A stretch of 64,000 bases of DNA from Desulfobulbus rhabdoformis (GCF_016919065.1 NZ_JAFFQA010000018.1:1-64000); one strand, 5' to 3'. Counted from the stretch's first letter, positions 1 to 9,652 are shown. Program-made: numbers and translations. The notes: generated by a model not told the origin, from the sequence alone.

Positions 1-92
1 TGCAATCCACGACCACACCACGTGGTGATCATTTTTCTTACTTTGACTGGTAGAGACTTTCTCGTTACTGGTAATGCTTCATGAGAATTTAA

Positions 93-305
93 GCGGATTT
101 TCGGGGCGGCGGGAATGCGAATCTACAGCCATCTGCTGTGACAAATCTGGATGCAATAGTGACTCGTATTCAGGAGATCACTGAAAGGCGTAATCGAGCG
201 ATTGTGGGGGAACCTGCAGAGCTTGTGTCAAAAGATTCCCCGCTACCGTCCGGGGCAACCCAACTTGACGCACAAGGGGACACGCCAGAAGCCTCGAGCC
301 CTTGA
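93..305 (+). pseudogene. Possible 3' remnant of an unrecognised gene
   Basis: An open frame of about 70 codons with no convincing start runs from just after a stop at 90-92 to a TGA at 303-305. The translation contains a helical-looking stretch (VTRIQEITERRNRAIVGE) followed by a Pro/Ser/Gly-rich tail. I do not recognise a family. It could be the C-terminal end of a decayed gene entering from the left of the window, or chance. Nothing else is supported in bases 1-333. Confidence 0.2.
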
Positions 306-363
306 TTTTTTTTGTTCGGCACAAAAGAAGTCGATGGCACAATCACTTTGGGAAACAACTTAC

Positions 364-539
364 GGGAATCTTGAATAATTGCTTTTTCTGCCAATCCCGC
401 GGAGTCTGGCGCTTACCTCGTCATGCTTAAAATTTTATCCTCGGAGGTAAGCGAAGACTCCGATATCAACTATATGCCTGCGGTGAAATTGTCAGCAATC
501 CTTGACCTTGATTGAAAAATCTAATTATTCAAGACACCC
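364..539. mobile_element. Miniature element family A, copy A1, inside the tehB-like pseudogene
   Basis: This is a 176-bp non-coding element with terminal inverted repeats GGGAATCTTGAATAATT (left) and AATTATTCAAGACACCC (right). It is flanked by a perfect 4-bp duplication TTAC (360-363 and 540-543) that interrupts codon 11 of the pseudogene. Internally it carries both optional hairpin arms: X (GGAGTCTGGCGCTTACCTC) and Y (GAGGTAAGCGAAGACTCC), which are complementary to each other. No transposase is encoded, so it must be mobilised in trans. Confidence 0.88.
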
Positions 540-922
540 TTACGCCGATCTCGATGTAAAGAGTTTCGGCGATGCCAGCCAGGAAATTCTGAACCTCATC
601 CCTCTTTCCACCGGGGGCCAAAGTACTTGATCTCGGTTGTGGAGATGGTCGTAATTCCATCCCGCTGGCCCGGGCTGGCTTCATGGTCACTGCAGTTGAC
701 ATATCCGAAGCTGGGATATGGAAACTGGATACCTTGTCGGCTCGCGAGGGACTAACAATCCACTGCAGGGGTGCGGACATGACCAAATTTTCCTTTCTAG
801 AAAAGTATGACTTGATCATTGCCCATGGCTGCCTCCACTTCGTTGAGCGCAGCCAGTGGGATGAGATGATTGTGCAGTTCAAAACTCATACAGCCCCGTT
901 TGGATTTAATGCCATCACTGTC

Positions 923-1042
923 GGGTGCATCCGCTACTTATGGCAAATTGTTCGAACCACACTTCAGGTAGACGTCAGCATGGGAAATTGGCCCATACTG
1001 CGGGCGGCGAACTTTTTAATTCCATAAGCTTCGGATGCTCCC
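923..1042. mobile_element. Miniature element family D, single copy
   Basis: A 120-bp insertion starts GGGTGCATCCG and ends CGGATGCTCCC, an 11-bp terminal inverted repeat with one mismatch. It is flanked by a 9-bp direct duplication ATCACTGTC (914-922 and 1043-1051). Excising it with one duplication restores the methyltransferase frame exactly. It has no coding capacity. The parent transposon family cannot be assigned from this copy alone. Confidence 0.8.
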
Positions 1043-1285
1043 ATCACTGTCTTCACCGATACTATTTCTGCCCCGCCCGACTTGGCATCGCTATGTGTCG
1101 GGCTGTTTCGCGTAGGGGAACTTTGCTATAAGTATTGAATGGTTAGACTTTTTCTATTGCATACTTCTTACTTCTTGCTGCAAGTGTCTGAAAATCAAAC
1201 TCTTCACGAGTAAACACTGGCTTTTATTCTGCCTCGCAGCGGTTTCGTCCAACAATTCTTTCTCAAAGTTTAATGCGGTGTCATC

Positions 1286-3469
1286 ATGCAGTATTACGCT
1301 CACTCTACTGAATCAAAGGATAAAACGGACTGGCAAACACTTTCTGATCATCTACATAATGTTGCAGGATTGGCGGAAAAATTTGCTACGACCTTCCAGG
1401 CTGGACAATGGGGGCTTTATGCTGGGCTACTCCACGATATAGGCAAGGCCTGTCCTGCTTTTCTTGCCAGGTTGGAAGGAAGCAATATTCGTGTCGACCA
1501 TGCCACCATAGGGGCAAAACTAGCGAAGGAACGGTGTGGATCTCTGGGGATGCTCCTTGCCTACGTGATCTGCGGCCATCATGGAGGGCTGCCGGACGGA
1601 GGCATACAGGAAGGACAGCTGCATTTTCGGTTGCGCAAGGAGACCGAACCTGTCGAACTGCAACCGGAGATCGATAGTCTTTCTCCTCCGGCTTTCCCGT
1701 TTCAGCTGGAAGAAAAATGGGGCATGTTCAGCCTGGCTTTTTTTACTCGGATGCTTTTTTCCTGTCTGGTCGATGCTGATTTTCTGGATACGGAAAATTT
1801 TTGTACTTCAGAAAAATCGGCGCAGCGGGCAGCTATACAACCTGATGATATGAGCCAGTTACGCATGAACGTACAGGCCTTCCTTGCCCAAAAACAGGCC
1901 CAGGCGAAACCGGGTGTCGTCAATGACGCTCGTCAGCAGGTGTTGGCACGATGTCTCACGGAGGCAAAAGGAGAGCAGGGGGTGTACACCTTGACCGTGC
2001 CAACAGGAGGAGGCAAGACCCTTTCCTCCCTGGCTTTCGCTCTTGAGCATGCAGTGGAGCACGACCTCGCTCGGGTGATCTATGCCATCCCCTTCACCTC
2101 TATCATTGAGCAGAACGCAGAAGTTTTCCGTCAGGCCCTTGGCGAAGCCAATGTGTTGGAGCACCACTGTAACTTTCGCATTGAGGAAGACAAGGAAGAC
2201 TCCGCTTATGCTCAGTGGCGAAGTCTGGCTGCAGAAAACTGGGATGCACCGGTGGTGGTTACGACCAACGTGCAGTTTTTTGAGTCCTTATACAGCAATG
2301 CAACCTCGCGTTGCCGAAAGTTACATAACATCGCTGGCAGCGTTATCGTGCTTGATGAGGCTCAGGCCATCCCTACGGAATTTTTCGAGCCTTGTTTGGC
2401 CGCCTTGCGCGAATTGGTTCTGCGCTATGGGTGTACGGTGGTGTTGTGTACAGCTACTCAACCTGCGTTGCAGGATAGCAAGCTGCAGTCTTTGAAACTG
2501 CCAAAGATAACAGAACTCGTTGAAGACCCCTCAGCTCTCTATAGCGACCTCAAACGGGTGCAGGTCGTCTTTCTTGGCACACTGAATACAGAGGATTTGG
2601 CTCAACGTCTTGCCGCTCACTCGAAGGTTTTGTGCATCGTTTCAACCAAGAAGCAGGCCCAGCAGGTGGTGCGTCAATTGCCGGGTACTGAGGAAAATTT
2701 TCACCTCTCAACCAACATGTACCCGGAGCATCGATTGCGTGTTTTGGCAACCATTCGGCAACGCTTGAGCAACGGATTGCCATGCCGGGTCGTGTCAACT
2801 TCATTGGTGGAGGCCGGGGTTGATTTGGATTTTCCCGTGGTCTACCGGGCTATGGCCGGGCTCGATTCCATCGCGCAGGCGGCCGGACGATGTAACCGGG
2901 AAGGCAAGTTGGAGTATGGGCAGACGTATGTTTATGAACCGGATGAATTACCTGCCATGCCCTGGTTGCAGCGTCGTATGACCCGTACCAGAGAAACCCT
3001 GCGCACCTTCTCTGGGGAAGACTGTTTGTCTTTGGCTCCCATGCAACGTTTTTTCGAACTTCTTTATGATGTGGAAAGTCTGGATGCCAAAAAAATAATC
3101 AAACGTTTGAATCCTAAGCCACACCAGGAATTGATTTTTCCTTTTCGGGAGATTGCAGAGGATTTCCGTCTTATCGATGACCAAGGCGTGGGCGTGATCA
3201 TGCCGGGGTTGGCGGAAGATCAGGCGAGCGTCGCTCTGTTGATTGAGCAGTTGCGGCATTCCCCCTTTCCTCAGTCAGCCGCAAAAAAACTGCAGCGGTA
3301 CGCCGTGGTGGTCCGGACCAATGTATTACAACGCTTACATCATCAGGGGGCCGTTGAGATGATTCGTGATACTTACCCCTATTTATCGAACGCACAGGCC
3401 TACAATGAAGGCCTTGGTTTTTGTGAAGATATGACCGAACTTTGGGACCCGGAGTATTTTTGTATTTAG
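1286..3469 (+). CDS. cas3: CRISPR-associated helicase-nuclease Cas3 (type I-C)
   Basis: Cas3 is the effector recruited by Cascade to nick, unwind and degrade target DNA. The 727-residue protein has an N-terminal HD nuclease (LLHDIGK at about 48-54, later CGHHGG) fused to an SF2 helicase. The Walker A motif is TVPTGGGKT at about 235-243, the box II variant is DEAQ at about 355-358, then CTATQP, with a C-terminal motif VI QAAGRCNREG. The length is normal for a fused HD-helicase Cas3. It opens the cas operon, and a 126-bp gap separates it from cas5c. That gap holds a hairpin (GGAGGGG/CCCCTCC, 3539-3565) without a T-run, which might modulate expression of the downstream genes. Confidence 0.96.
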   Translation: MQYYAHSTESKDKTDWQTLSDHLHNVAGLAEKFATTFQAGQWGLYAGLLHDIGKACPAFLARLEGSNIRVDHATIGAKLAKERCGSLGMLLAYVICGHHGGLPDGGIQEGQLHFRLRKETEPVELQPEIDSLSPPAFPFQLEEKWGMFSLAFFTRMLFSCLVDADFLDTENFCTSEKSAQRAAIQPDDMSQLRMNVQAFLAQKQAQAKPGVVNDARQQVLARCLTEAKGEQGVYTLTVPTGGGKTLSSLAFALEHAVEHDLARVIYAIPFTSIIEQNAEVFRQALGEANVLEHHCNFRIEEDKEDSAYAQWRSLAAENWDAPVVVTTNVQFFESLYSNATSRCRKLHNIAGSVIVLDEAQAIPTEFFEPCLAALRELVLRYGCTVVLCTATQPALQDSKLQSLKLPKITELVEDPSALYSDLKRVQVVFLGTLNTEDLAQRLAAHSKVLCIVSTKKQAQQVVRQLPGTEENFHLSTNMYPEHRLRVLATIRQRLSNGLPCRVVSTSLVEAGVDLDFPVVYRAMAGLDSIAQAAGRCNREGKLEYGQTYVYEPDELPAMPWLQRRMTRTRETLRTFSGEDCLSLAPMQRFFELLYDVESLDAKKIIKRLNPKPHQELIFPFREIAEDFRLIDDQGVGVIMPGLAEDQASVALLIEQLRHSPFPQSAAKKLQRYAVVVRTNVLQRLHHQGAVEMIRDTYPYLSNAQAYNEGLGFCEDMTELWDPEYFCI

Positions 3470-3595
3470 TGAGTAAAACACGCATTTTTTGAATGAGCTT
3501 GTGATGTAACATAGTAATTCAAGATCCTATTTGTAATTGGAGGGGCGCCGGTTCCTCACCCCTCCCTTTCTCATCCAATCAAGGAGGCAAGGCCT

Positions 3596-4261
3596 ATGGG
3601 GTATGGAGTAAAGCTCCGTGTCTGGGGCGATTACGCCTGTTTTTCTCGGCCGGAAATGAAGGTGGAAAGAGTGTCGTATGACGTAATCACGCCGTCGGCG
3701 GCAAGAGGCATTCTTGAAGCCATTCACTGGAAACCGGCTATCCGCTGGGTTGTCGACAGAATTCACGTACTCAATCCCATCCGTTTCGACAATATCCGCC
3801 GAAATGAGGTGAAGTCGAAAATACCTAAACCAAATCCTAAGACCGTTATGCGTGACGGAAAACCGTTATTTTTCTTGGTTGATGATGGAGACAACCGCCA
3901 GCAGCGAGCCTCCACCTTGTTACGCGGAGTGGATTATGTGATTGAAGCTCATTTTGAGCTAACCAAGAAAGCCGGACAAGAGGATAACGCTGGGAAGCAC
4001 CTAGATATATTCAACCGCCGCGCCCGATCCGGGCAATTTTTCCATCAACCCTGTTTGGGCTGCCGGGAATTTCCCGCATTTTATGAACTGCAGGAAGGCC
4101 CCTTACCCGACTCCTGTTACAAGGGAGAAACAAAAGAGTTAGGCTACATGCTGTTGGACATAGATTTTGCGGGCGGCATGCAGCCACTCTTTTTTAAGGC
4201 CACTATGGAGGATGGCGTGATTACCCCGCCTGCACCGTGGTCGGCGGAGGTTCGGTCATGA
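3596..4261 (+). CDS. cas5c: Cas5c (Cas5d) crRNA-processing endonuclease of type I-C
   Basis: In type I-C systems Cas5c replaces Cas6: it cuts the repeat hairpin of the precursor crRNA and stays bound to the 5' handle in the surveillance complex. The 221-residue protein begins with the RAMP-type strand (GVKLRVWGDYACFSRPEM) and the conserved YDVITPSAARGILEAIHW segment typical of Cas5d. A strong ribosome site (AAGGAGG) precedes ATG 3596. Its stop overlaps the cas8c start by 4 bp (ATGA at 4258-4261), which suggests translational coupling. No cas6 gene is present, as expected for I-C. Confidence 0.95.
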   Translation: MGYGVKLRVWGDYACFSRPEMKVERVSYDVITPSAARGILEAIHWKPAIRWVVDRIHVLNPIRFDNIRRNEVKSKIPKPNPKTVMRDGKPLFFLVDDGDNRQQRASTLLRGVDYVIEAHFELTKKAGQEDNAGKHLDIFNRRARSGQFFHQPCLGCREFPAFYELQEGPLPDSCYKGETKELGYMLLDIDFAGGMQPLFFKATMEDGVITPPAPWSAEVRS

Positions 4262-6018
4262 TTCTTCAGGAACTGAATCGTTATTACGAACGAAAAGCTT
4301 CTGACCCCGAATCAACTATTCCTTCCTATGGCACAAGTGTGGAGAATATTTCATTTGCTTTGGTGCTCAATGAAAGTGGGGAATTGCTGGAGGTGGAAGA
4401 CTTACGGCAGCAGAAGGGGAAGAATCTGCGGCCGCGTAAGATGATTGTGCCAGCAGCAGAGAAAAAAGCGAGTGGCATTAAACCCAATTTTCTCTGGGAT
4501 TCGACCAGTTATGTGCTTGGATTGGATGACAAGGGCAAGCAGGACCGGACGGATAAATGTCATGAAGCTTTCGTTCAACTTGTGCGTTCTACCTGTTTGT
4601 CTGATGATCAAGGACTAAAGGCCGTCATTTCTTTCTACGATCATAATTACCGGACAATAATTTCTCGGCCCAATTGGGAGGATATCTGTGGCTCAAATCT
4701 AGTTTTTCGCTTGAGTGGAGCGCCCGGTTATATTCATGACCGTGAGGCAGCACGGAAAGCATGGGCACGCTGTCTAGGACAACGTAAAGCCGCAAATATT
4801 GGACAATGTCTTATTTCTGGGGAAAATGCTCAGCCTATAGCACGGTTGCACCCATCTATTAAGGGGGTCCGGGGGGCTCAGTCCATGGGCGCATCCATTG
4901 TTTCGTTTAACCTTCCGGCCTTTGAATCTTACGGAAAGGATCAGTCAATCAATGCGCCTGTAGGCGAAAAGGCCGCATTTAATTACGTTACCGCCTTGAA
5001 TACACTGTTAGCGCCCGAGAGTCGTCAAAAGATCGTTATTGGAGATACAACTGTCGTGTTTTGGGCTGAACGCCCTAGTGTTATTGAAGGTATATTCGCT
5101 GATCTCTTTGCACCGGATATAGCTAACCCCAAGGCGGCAGAATTAGCAGATGATCAGCAAACTGCCGATAAAATTTTCCATCTGCTGAGAAAAATACGTT
5201 CCGGCGAGTCTGTGGTTGATATCGTCCCGGACTTGGACCCTGTCGTACGTTTTTTTATCTTGGGGCTGACTCCCAATGCTGCACGTCTTTCAATCCGTTT
5301 CTGGTTGGAAGGGACGGTTGGAAGTTTTTTGGAGCATATCGGTACACATTTTCGTCAACTTGAAATAGTGCGCAAATTCGATAGTGATCCTAAATTCCCA
5401 CCTCTTTGGCGTCTACTTTGTCAAACAGCAACCCTTGGAAAAAACGAAAACATCTTACCCGTACTTGCAGGCGGTATGGCCAAAGCCATGCTCAACGGCG
5501 CTCCGTATCCACATAGTCTGCTTGCAGCCGTTTTGGGACGTATCCGTGCCGAGCGAGAGGTCGGCTATTTTAGGGCGGCATTGCTGAAAGCCTATCTTGT
5601 TCGCAACAAAAAAATGGAGATTTCAATGTATTACGACCCCGACAGAAAAGAGGTGCCCTATATCCTTGGCGGCCTTTTTGCGGTTCTCGAAAAGGCGCAA
5701 AACGATGCTATTCCTGGGACTAACGCCACTATGAAAGATCGTTTTTTTGCCTCGGCTCCTGCAACCCCGGCCCGGGTATTCCCCATGCTGTTGAAAAATG
5801 CAGCTAATCATACTGCCAAATTACGTAAAGACCCGATGAAAACCGGCTGGGCCATTACCTTGGAGAAATCCATTCAGGATGCGGTTATCAATTTAACGGA
5901 TTTCCCTCCAACTTTGTTGCCTGAAGAGCAGGGGCTCTTCATGATTGGATACTATCAACGGATGAAAGATCTTTACACCAGCAAGAAAACAAGCGCCGAC
6001 ACGGCCGAGGAGAATTAA
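4258..6018 (+). CDS. cas8c: Cas8c (Csd1), large subunit of the type I-C complex
   Basis: Cas8c is the large subunit that recognises the PAM and helps open the target. The protein is 586 residues from ATG 4258 ([13 protein letters not shown]). I prefer this over an upstream in-frame GTG at 4237 because ATG 4258 forms the ATGA overlap with cas5c and matches the family's usual N-terminus. The Csd1 signature regions are visible ([10 protein letters not shown] near residue 90, then [13 protein letters not shown], and WAERPS). The C-terminal ~130 residues correspond to the Cas11c small subunit, which appears to have its own internal start. Confidence 0.95.
   Translation: MILQELNRYYERKASDPESTIPSYGTSVENISFALVLNESGELLEVEDLRQQKGKNLRPRKMIVPAAEKKASGIKPNFLWDSTSYVLGLDDKGKQDRTDKCHEAFVQLVRSTCLSDDQGLKAVISFYDHNYRTIISRPNWEDICGSNLVFRLSGAPGYIHDREAARKAWARCLGQRKAANIGQCLISGENAQPIARLHPSIKGVRGAQSMGASIVSFNLPAFESYGKDQSINAPVGEKAAFNYVTALNTLLAPESRQKIVIGDTTVVFWAERPSVIEGIFADLFAPDIANPKAAELADDQQTADKIFHLLRKIRSGESVVDIVPDLDPVVRFFILGLTPNAARLSIRFWLEGTVGSFLEHIGTHFRQLEIVRKFDSDPKFPPLWRLLCQTATLGKNENILPVLAGGMAKAMLNGAPYPHSLLAAVLGRIRAEREVGYFRAALLKAYLVRNKKMEISMYYDPDRKEVPYILGGLFAVLEKAQNDAIPGTNATMKDRFFASAPATPARVFPMLLKNAANHTAKLRKDPMKTGWAITLEKSIQDAVINLTDFPPTLLPEEQGLFMIGYYQRMKDLYTSKKTSADTAEEN
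5626..6018 (+). CDS. cas11c: Predicted Cas11c small subunit, internal in-frame start within cas8c
   Basis: Type I-C systems are known to make a separate small subunit, Cas11c, by internal translation initiation within cas8c. Here an in-frame ATG at 5626 ([17 protein letters not shown]) is preceded by a Shine-Dalgarno-like GGAGA at 5616-5620 with 5-nt spacing. It gives a 130-residue helical product, about the expected size. A second in-frame ATG (5614) lies just upstream and is less well spaced. The function would be to fill the belly of Cascade and bind the non-target strand. The start is predicted from sequence only. Confidence 0.7.
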   Translation: MYYDPDRKEVPYILGGLFAVLEKAQNDAIPGTNATMKDRFFASAPATPARVFPMLLKNAANHTAKLRKDPMKTGWAITLEKSIQDAVINLTDFPPTLLPEEQGLFMIGYYQRMKDLYTSKKTSADTAEEN

Positions 6019-6020
6019 CC

Positions 6021-6881
6021 ATGACCGCCATTTCCAACCGTTATGAGTTTGTGCTGCTTTTTGATGTGGAAAACGGCAATCCCAATGGGGACCCGGATGC
6101 GGGCAATACCCCTCGTGTCGATCCGGAAACCGGGCATGGTTTAGTTACGGATGTATGTTTGAAACGAAAAATTAGGAACCATGTAGCCTTATCCAAAGAT
6201 GGTGCTGAGGGATTTCAGATTTATGTTCAGGAAAAAGCGGTTCTCAATCAGATCAACGAAAAAGCATACAAAGCCTGCGATCTGAAAGTGGAAAAGAAAA
6301 AATTGCCCAAAAAAGTTGAAGATGCTCGTCGTGTTACAGGCTGGATGTGTACTAACTTTTACGATATTCGAGCCTTCGGTGCGGTCATGACCACGGAGGT
6401 AAACTGTGGCCAGGTTCGTGGGCCGGTACAGTTGGCATTCGCCAAAAGCGTAGAAAGCATCATGCCTCAGGAGATCAGTATTACCCGCATGGCTGTGACC
6501 AATGAGAAAGATTTGGAAAAAGAGCGCACCATGGGGCGTAAACATATCGTTCCCTATGGACTCTATGTGGCACACGGATTCATTTCAGCTCCTTTGGCGG
6601 AAAAAACAGGATTTTCCGATGAAGATTTGGAGCTGTTGTGGGAGGCCCTCATCAACATGTTTGAGCATGATCGTTCAGCCGCACGTGGCCTGATGAGTAG
6701 CCGCAAGCTTTTTGTCTTCAGACATGACAGCCGCATGGGGAATGCTCCGGCGCATAAGCTTTTTGACCTGGTTAACATTCGGCGTGCTGAGGAATCAACC
6801 GGGCCGGCTCGTTCGTTTAAGGATTATGTGGTGCATGTCGACACTCTGCCTGCTGGTGTCACATTGCAGGAAAAACTGTAA
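6021..6881 (+). CDS. cas7c: Cas7c (Csd2), crRNA-binding backbone subunit
   Basis: Cas7c polymerises along the crRNA to form the Cascade backbone. The 286-residue protein starts with the hallmark Csd2 strand and loop ([20 protein letters not shown]), followed by [23 protein letters not shown]. It also contains the conserved DIRAFGAVM and GQVRGPVQ segments that shape the RNA-binding palm. It lies 2 bp after cas8c with a ribosome site (GGAG) in the cas8c tail. The gene order cas5c-cas8c-cas7c is the standard type I-C order. What follows, a RhuM-Fic gene before cas4, is not. Confidence 0.96.
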   Translation: MTAISNRYEFVLLFDVENGNPNGDPDAGNTPRVDPETGHGLVTDVCLKRKIRNHVALSKDGAEGFQIYVQEKAVLNQINEKAYKACDLKVEKKKLPKKVEDARRVTGWMCTNFYDIRAFGAVMTTEVNCGQVRGPVQLAFAKSVESIMPQEISITRMAVTNEKDLEKERTMGRKHIVPYGLYVAHGFISAPLAEKTGFSDEDLELLWEALINMFEHDRSAARGLMSSRKLFVFRHDSRMGNAPAHKLFDLVNIRRAEESTGPARSFKDYVVHVDTLPAGVTLQEKL

Positions 6882-6904
6882 TTATTTGAGATGGTCGGAG
6901 TGCT

Positions 6905-7948
6905 ATGGATACGGTGTTTCCAAAACAGCGATATGCTGAAAATAAAACCGGCATCATGCTTTTTTACAAAGCTGAGGACGGAAAAATTGAGCTGGATGTC
7001 CGCTTGCAGGAGGAAACAGTTTGGCTTTCATTGAGGCAAATGGCCGAGTTATTCGACCGTGATAAATCAGTTATCTCCAGGCACCTTCGGAATGTTTTTC
7101 GAGAGGGAGAATTGATGAAGGCGGCAGTTGTTGCAAAAAATGCAACAACTGCCGCCGATGGCAAAACATACCAGGTTGATTATTACAATTTGGACGCGAT
7201 TATCTCCGTCGGTTACCGGGTGAACTCAAAGCGTGGCACCCAGTTCCGTATCTGGGCTTCCTCTATCCTCAAAGAATATCTTATCAAAGGCTATGCCCTC
7301 AACCAACAGCGACTACAAGAGCAAGGCGTGGCCGAGTTGCGCGGAGCGCTGGACCTCATTGCTACAACCTTGGAGCAACACCATCTGACCGATGACACTG
7401 GCTTAGCTGTTGTTCAGTTGGTCAGACGTTATGGGTTGAGTTGGCGGCTATTGCTTCAGTATGATGAAGACCAGCTTGCTCTTCCTGCCTCGATTAATCG
7501 ACGGGAATCGGCACTCTTTGATCTGGCTGTTGTCCGTGAGAGTATTGTCTGTCTACGTTCGGAATTGGCAGAGCGTGGTGAGGCTACAGGGCTTTTTGGC
7601 CAAGAACGAGGGACAAGCCTTGAGGGGATTCTTGGTGCCATTCACCAGACCTTTGGGGGACAGGATCTCTATTCTTCTATCGAAGAAAAGGCTGCTCATC
7701 TTCTCTATTTTGTGATCAAAGATCACCCCTTCAGCGATGGGAATAAGCGCATCGGTTCTTTTCTTTTCCTGCTCTATTTACAGGAAAATGGCCTGGCAGA
7801 TACGGTTCGCTTTGATAATAAGGCGCTTGTCGCACTGGCCTTGCTGGTCGCAGCTTCTGACCCTGCACAAAAGGAACTGCTTATTCGGCTGATCGTGAAC
7901 CTGTTGGTCGATCCGACCAGTCCTTCGCGAGGTTTGCACCATGACTAA
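6905..7948 (+). CDS. RhuM-family/Fic-domain protein inserted in the cas operon
   Basis: This 347-residue protein is two-part. The N-terminus matches the RhuM (virulence-associated) family, with a predicted DNA-binding segment (WLSLRQMAELFDRDKSVISRHL, about 40-61) and YYNLDAIISVGYRVNSKRG. The C-terminus is a Fic/Doc domain whose active-site loop reads HPFSDGNKR at about 274-282. In true Fic AMP-transferases the motif is HxFx(D/E)GNGR; in Doc-type kinases it is HxFxxANKR. This one is intermediate, so the transferred group is uncertain. It sits 23 bp after cas7c. Its stop overlaps the longest cas4 frame by 8 bp, so it is probably expressed with the cas genes. It is not a standard I-C component. 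No partner antitoxin ORF is visible. A role as companion toxin or regulator is inference. Confidence 0.85.
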   Translation: MDTVFPKQRYAENKTGIMLFYKAEDGKIELDVRLQEETVWLSLRQMAELFDRDKSVISRHLRNVFREGELMKAAVVAKNATTAADGKTYQVDYYNLDAIISVGYRVNSKRGTQFRIWASSILKEYLIKGYALNQQRLQEQGVAELRGALDLIATTLEQHHLTDDTGLAVVQLVRRYGLSWRLLLQYDEDQLALPASINRRESALFDLAVVRESIVCLRSELAERGEATGLFGQERGTSLEGILGAIHQTFGGQDLYSSIEEKAAHLLYFVIKDHPFSDGNKRIGSFLFLLYLQENGLADTVRFDNKALVALALLVAASDPAQKELLIRLIVNLLVDPTSPSRGLHHD

Positions 7949-8618
7949 TCCTTCCCCTGGCATTCTGTCATCTAATGAATTGAGGATATCCGTGTACTTC
8001 GAAGATGATCTGGTCATGATTTCTGCCCTTCAACATTATCTTTTCTGTCCTCGTCAATGTGCGCTGATCCATATTGAGCAGCAGTGGCAGGAGAACAGGT
8101 TTACCGCCGAAGGGCGTATCCTGCATGAGCGGGTCCATGGAGGTGGCAAAGAGTCACGTCGGACCATGCGGGTGGAGTTTGACGTTCCCATTCGTTCCTT
8201 GAAGCTTGGAATTATCGGACGGGCAGATATTGTCGAGTTTCATTTGCAGGAAGATGGTCACTGGCTTCCGCTTCCAGTGGAATACAAGCGCGGGCGGCCT
8301 AAAAAGGATGATACCGATCGGGTGCAACTCTGTGCCCAGGCGCTTTGTCTGGAGGAAATGTTACAATGTGAAGTGCAGCAAGGGGCCTTGTATTACGGGC
8401 AAAAAAAACGCCGTGTTGAGGTGTTCTTTGATACGGATTTACGAGCAAATACCAGCAAGACAGCTATGGCTGTCCATACATTGTTAAAAGAGAGAAGGAC
8501 GCCACCACCGCACTATAATAAACGGTGTGAGAACTGTTCTTTTATAGCCACGTGCCTGCCTAAAGTCGCGTCCCAGAAACAGGTCGGCAAATATTTACAG
8601 CAAATGGTGGAAAGATGA
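7941..8618 (+). CDS. cas4: Cas4 (type I-C), Fe-S nuclease for spacer processing
   Basis: Cas4 trims prespacers and selects those next to a PAM before Cas1-Cas2 integration. The protein shows the N-terminal cysteine motif (LFCPRQCALIH), a RecB-like nuclease core (LPVEYKRGRPK) and the C-terminal cluster CENCSFIATC, giving the four cysteines for a 4Fe-4S cluster. Two starts are credible. ATG 7941 gives 225 residues, overlaps the Fic stop and has GAGGT upstream. GTG 7992 has GAGG 6 nt upstream and gives the family's usual N-terminus (VYFEDDLVMISALQH). It overlaps cas1 by 4 bp. Confidence 0.95.
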   Translation: MTNPSPGILSSNELRISVYFEDDLVMISALQHYLFCPRQCALIHIEQQWQENRFTAEGRILHERVHGGGKESRRTMRVEFDVPIRSLKLGIIGRADIVEFHLQEDGHWLPLPVEYKRGRPKKDDTDRVQLCAQALCLEEMLQCEVQQGALYYGQKKRRVEVFFDTDLRANTSKTAMAVHTLLKERRTPPPHYNKRCENCSFIATCLPKVASQKQVGKYLQQMVER

Positions 8619-9643
8619 GAAAACACCTCAATACCCTGTTTGTAACGACTCAAGGAGCGTATCTAGCCAAGGATGGGGAAACCGTAGCTGTTCGCATTGA
8701 GAAAGAAACCGCTTTGCGTGTGCCGGTGCATACTTTGGAATCCGTGGTCTGTTTCGGTAACGTCGGTTGTAGCCCGTTTTTGATGGGTATGTGCGGTGAG
8801 CGTAACGTCGGTTTAAGCTTTTTGACTGAAAAAGGTCGTTTTTTAGCACGTGTCAAAGGGCCTACTTCAGGCAATGTGCTGTTACGTCGTGAGCAATATC
8901 GGCGGGCCGATGATCTTGCTTTTTCGGCAAAGGTTGCCGCCGCCTGTGTACTTGGAAAGATAGCGAATTGTCGGACCGTGTTATTGCGTGGGTTGCGTGA
9001 TCATGCTGAAAAAATCGATCAGGAAGCTATGCAGTCGGCTATCGATCGGCTTGGAGCCGCAACCAGGCGTGTACAGGAACCTTTAGATCTTGACTCCGTC
9101 CGCGGCGTGGAAGGAGATGCCGCCCGTGTTTATTTTGGTGCATTCGATCATTTGCTTGTACGCAATAAGGACCATTTTTTTATGCGTCAACGGAGTCGTC
9201 GACCCCCGCTTGATCGCATAAACTGTCTGCTCTCGTTTTTATACACGCTGCTTCTCAACGATATTCGTTCTGCTGTCGAGGCTGTTGGTCTTGATCCGGC
9301 AGTAGGGTATCTGCACCGTGATCGTCCTGGTCGGGCAGGGCTGGCTCTTGATTTAATGGAAGAGTTTCGCCCCCTGGTCGATCGATTGGCCGTGTCTCTG
9401 GTTAATTTAGGGCAGATGCGCGAAAATGATTTTGTTCTGAGCGATGGTGGTGCCGTCCGCATGAGTGACAAGGCCCGGAAAACATTGCTGGTTGCCTACC
9501 AGAAGCGAAAACAGGAAGAGGTTGTCCATCCCTTTCTTGAGGAAAAGATGACTTGGGGATTGTTTTTTCATATCCAGGCCCTTTTGTTTGCTCGGTTTTT
9601 ACGCGGTGAACTGGATAGTTACCCGCCCATTTTCTGGAAATAG
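8615..9643 (+). CDS. cas1: Cas1 integrase (type I-C)
   Basis: Cas1 is the metal-dependent integrase that inserts spacers at the leader end of the array. The 342-residue protein has the I-C pattern: N-terminal beta domain (LNTLFVTTQGAYLAKDGE), then the helical catalytic domain with ARVYFGAFDHLL, NCLLSFLYTLLLNDIRSAVEAVGLDP and YLHRDRPGRAGLALDLMEEFRPLVDR. These contain the conserved Glu, His and Asp metal ligands. ATG 8615 overlaps the cas4 stop (ATGA). The length is normal and no damage is seen. Confidence 0.97.
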   Translation: MRKHLNTLFVTTQGAYLAKDGETVAVRIEKETALRVPVHTLESVVCFGNVGCSPFLMGMCGERNVGLSFLTEKGRFLARVKGPTSGNVLLRREQYRRADDLAFSAKVAAACVLGKIANCRTVLLRGLRDHAEKIDQEAMQSAIDRLGAATRRVQEPLDLDSVRGVEGDAARVYFGAFDHLLVRNKDHFFMRQRSRRPPLDRINCLLSFLYTLLLNDIRSAVEAVGLDPAVGYLHRDRPGRAGLALDLMEEFRPLVDRLAVSLVNLGQMRENDFVLSDGGAVRMSDKARKTLLVAYQKRKQEEVVHPFLEEKMTWGLFFHIQALLFARFLRGELDSYPPIFWK

Positions 9644-9652
9644 GAGTCGGCC

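Larger units (their letters stand above)
334..1138 (+). pseudogene. tehB-like SAM methyltransferase, disrupted by two insertions and a frameshift
   Basis: Removing the two inserted elements (364-539 and 923-1042, each with one copy of its target duplication) reconstructs a class I SAM-dependent methyltransferase of the TehB type. It begins MAQSLWETTYADLDVKSFG at ATG 334. It carries Rossmann motif I (KVLDLGCGDGRNSIPLARAG, about 625-680) and an acidic strand-2 end (TAVD), and continues as GFNAITVFTDTISAPPDL after the second insertion. A one-base shift near 610-613, just before motif I, breaks the frame independently of the insertions. A further shift near 1130 probably truncates the C-terminus. 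TehB enzymes methylate tellurite or related oxyanions; this copy cannot be functional as read. Confidence 0.8.

Noticed and set aside
683..1027. 114-codon ORF as an intact small methyltransferase
   Set aside because: It is one fragment of a broken TehB-like gene; its end is encoded by an inserted element.
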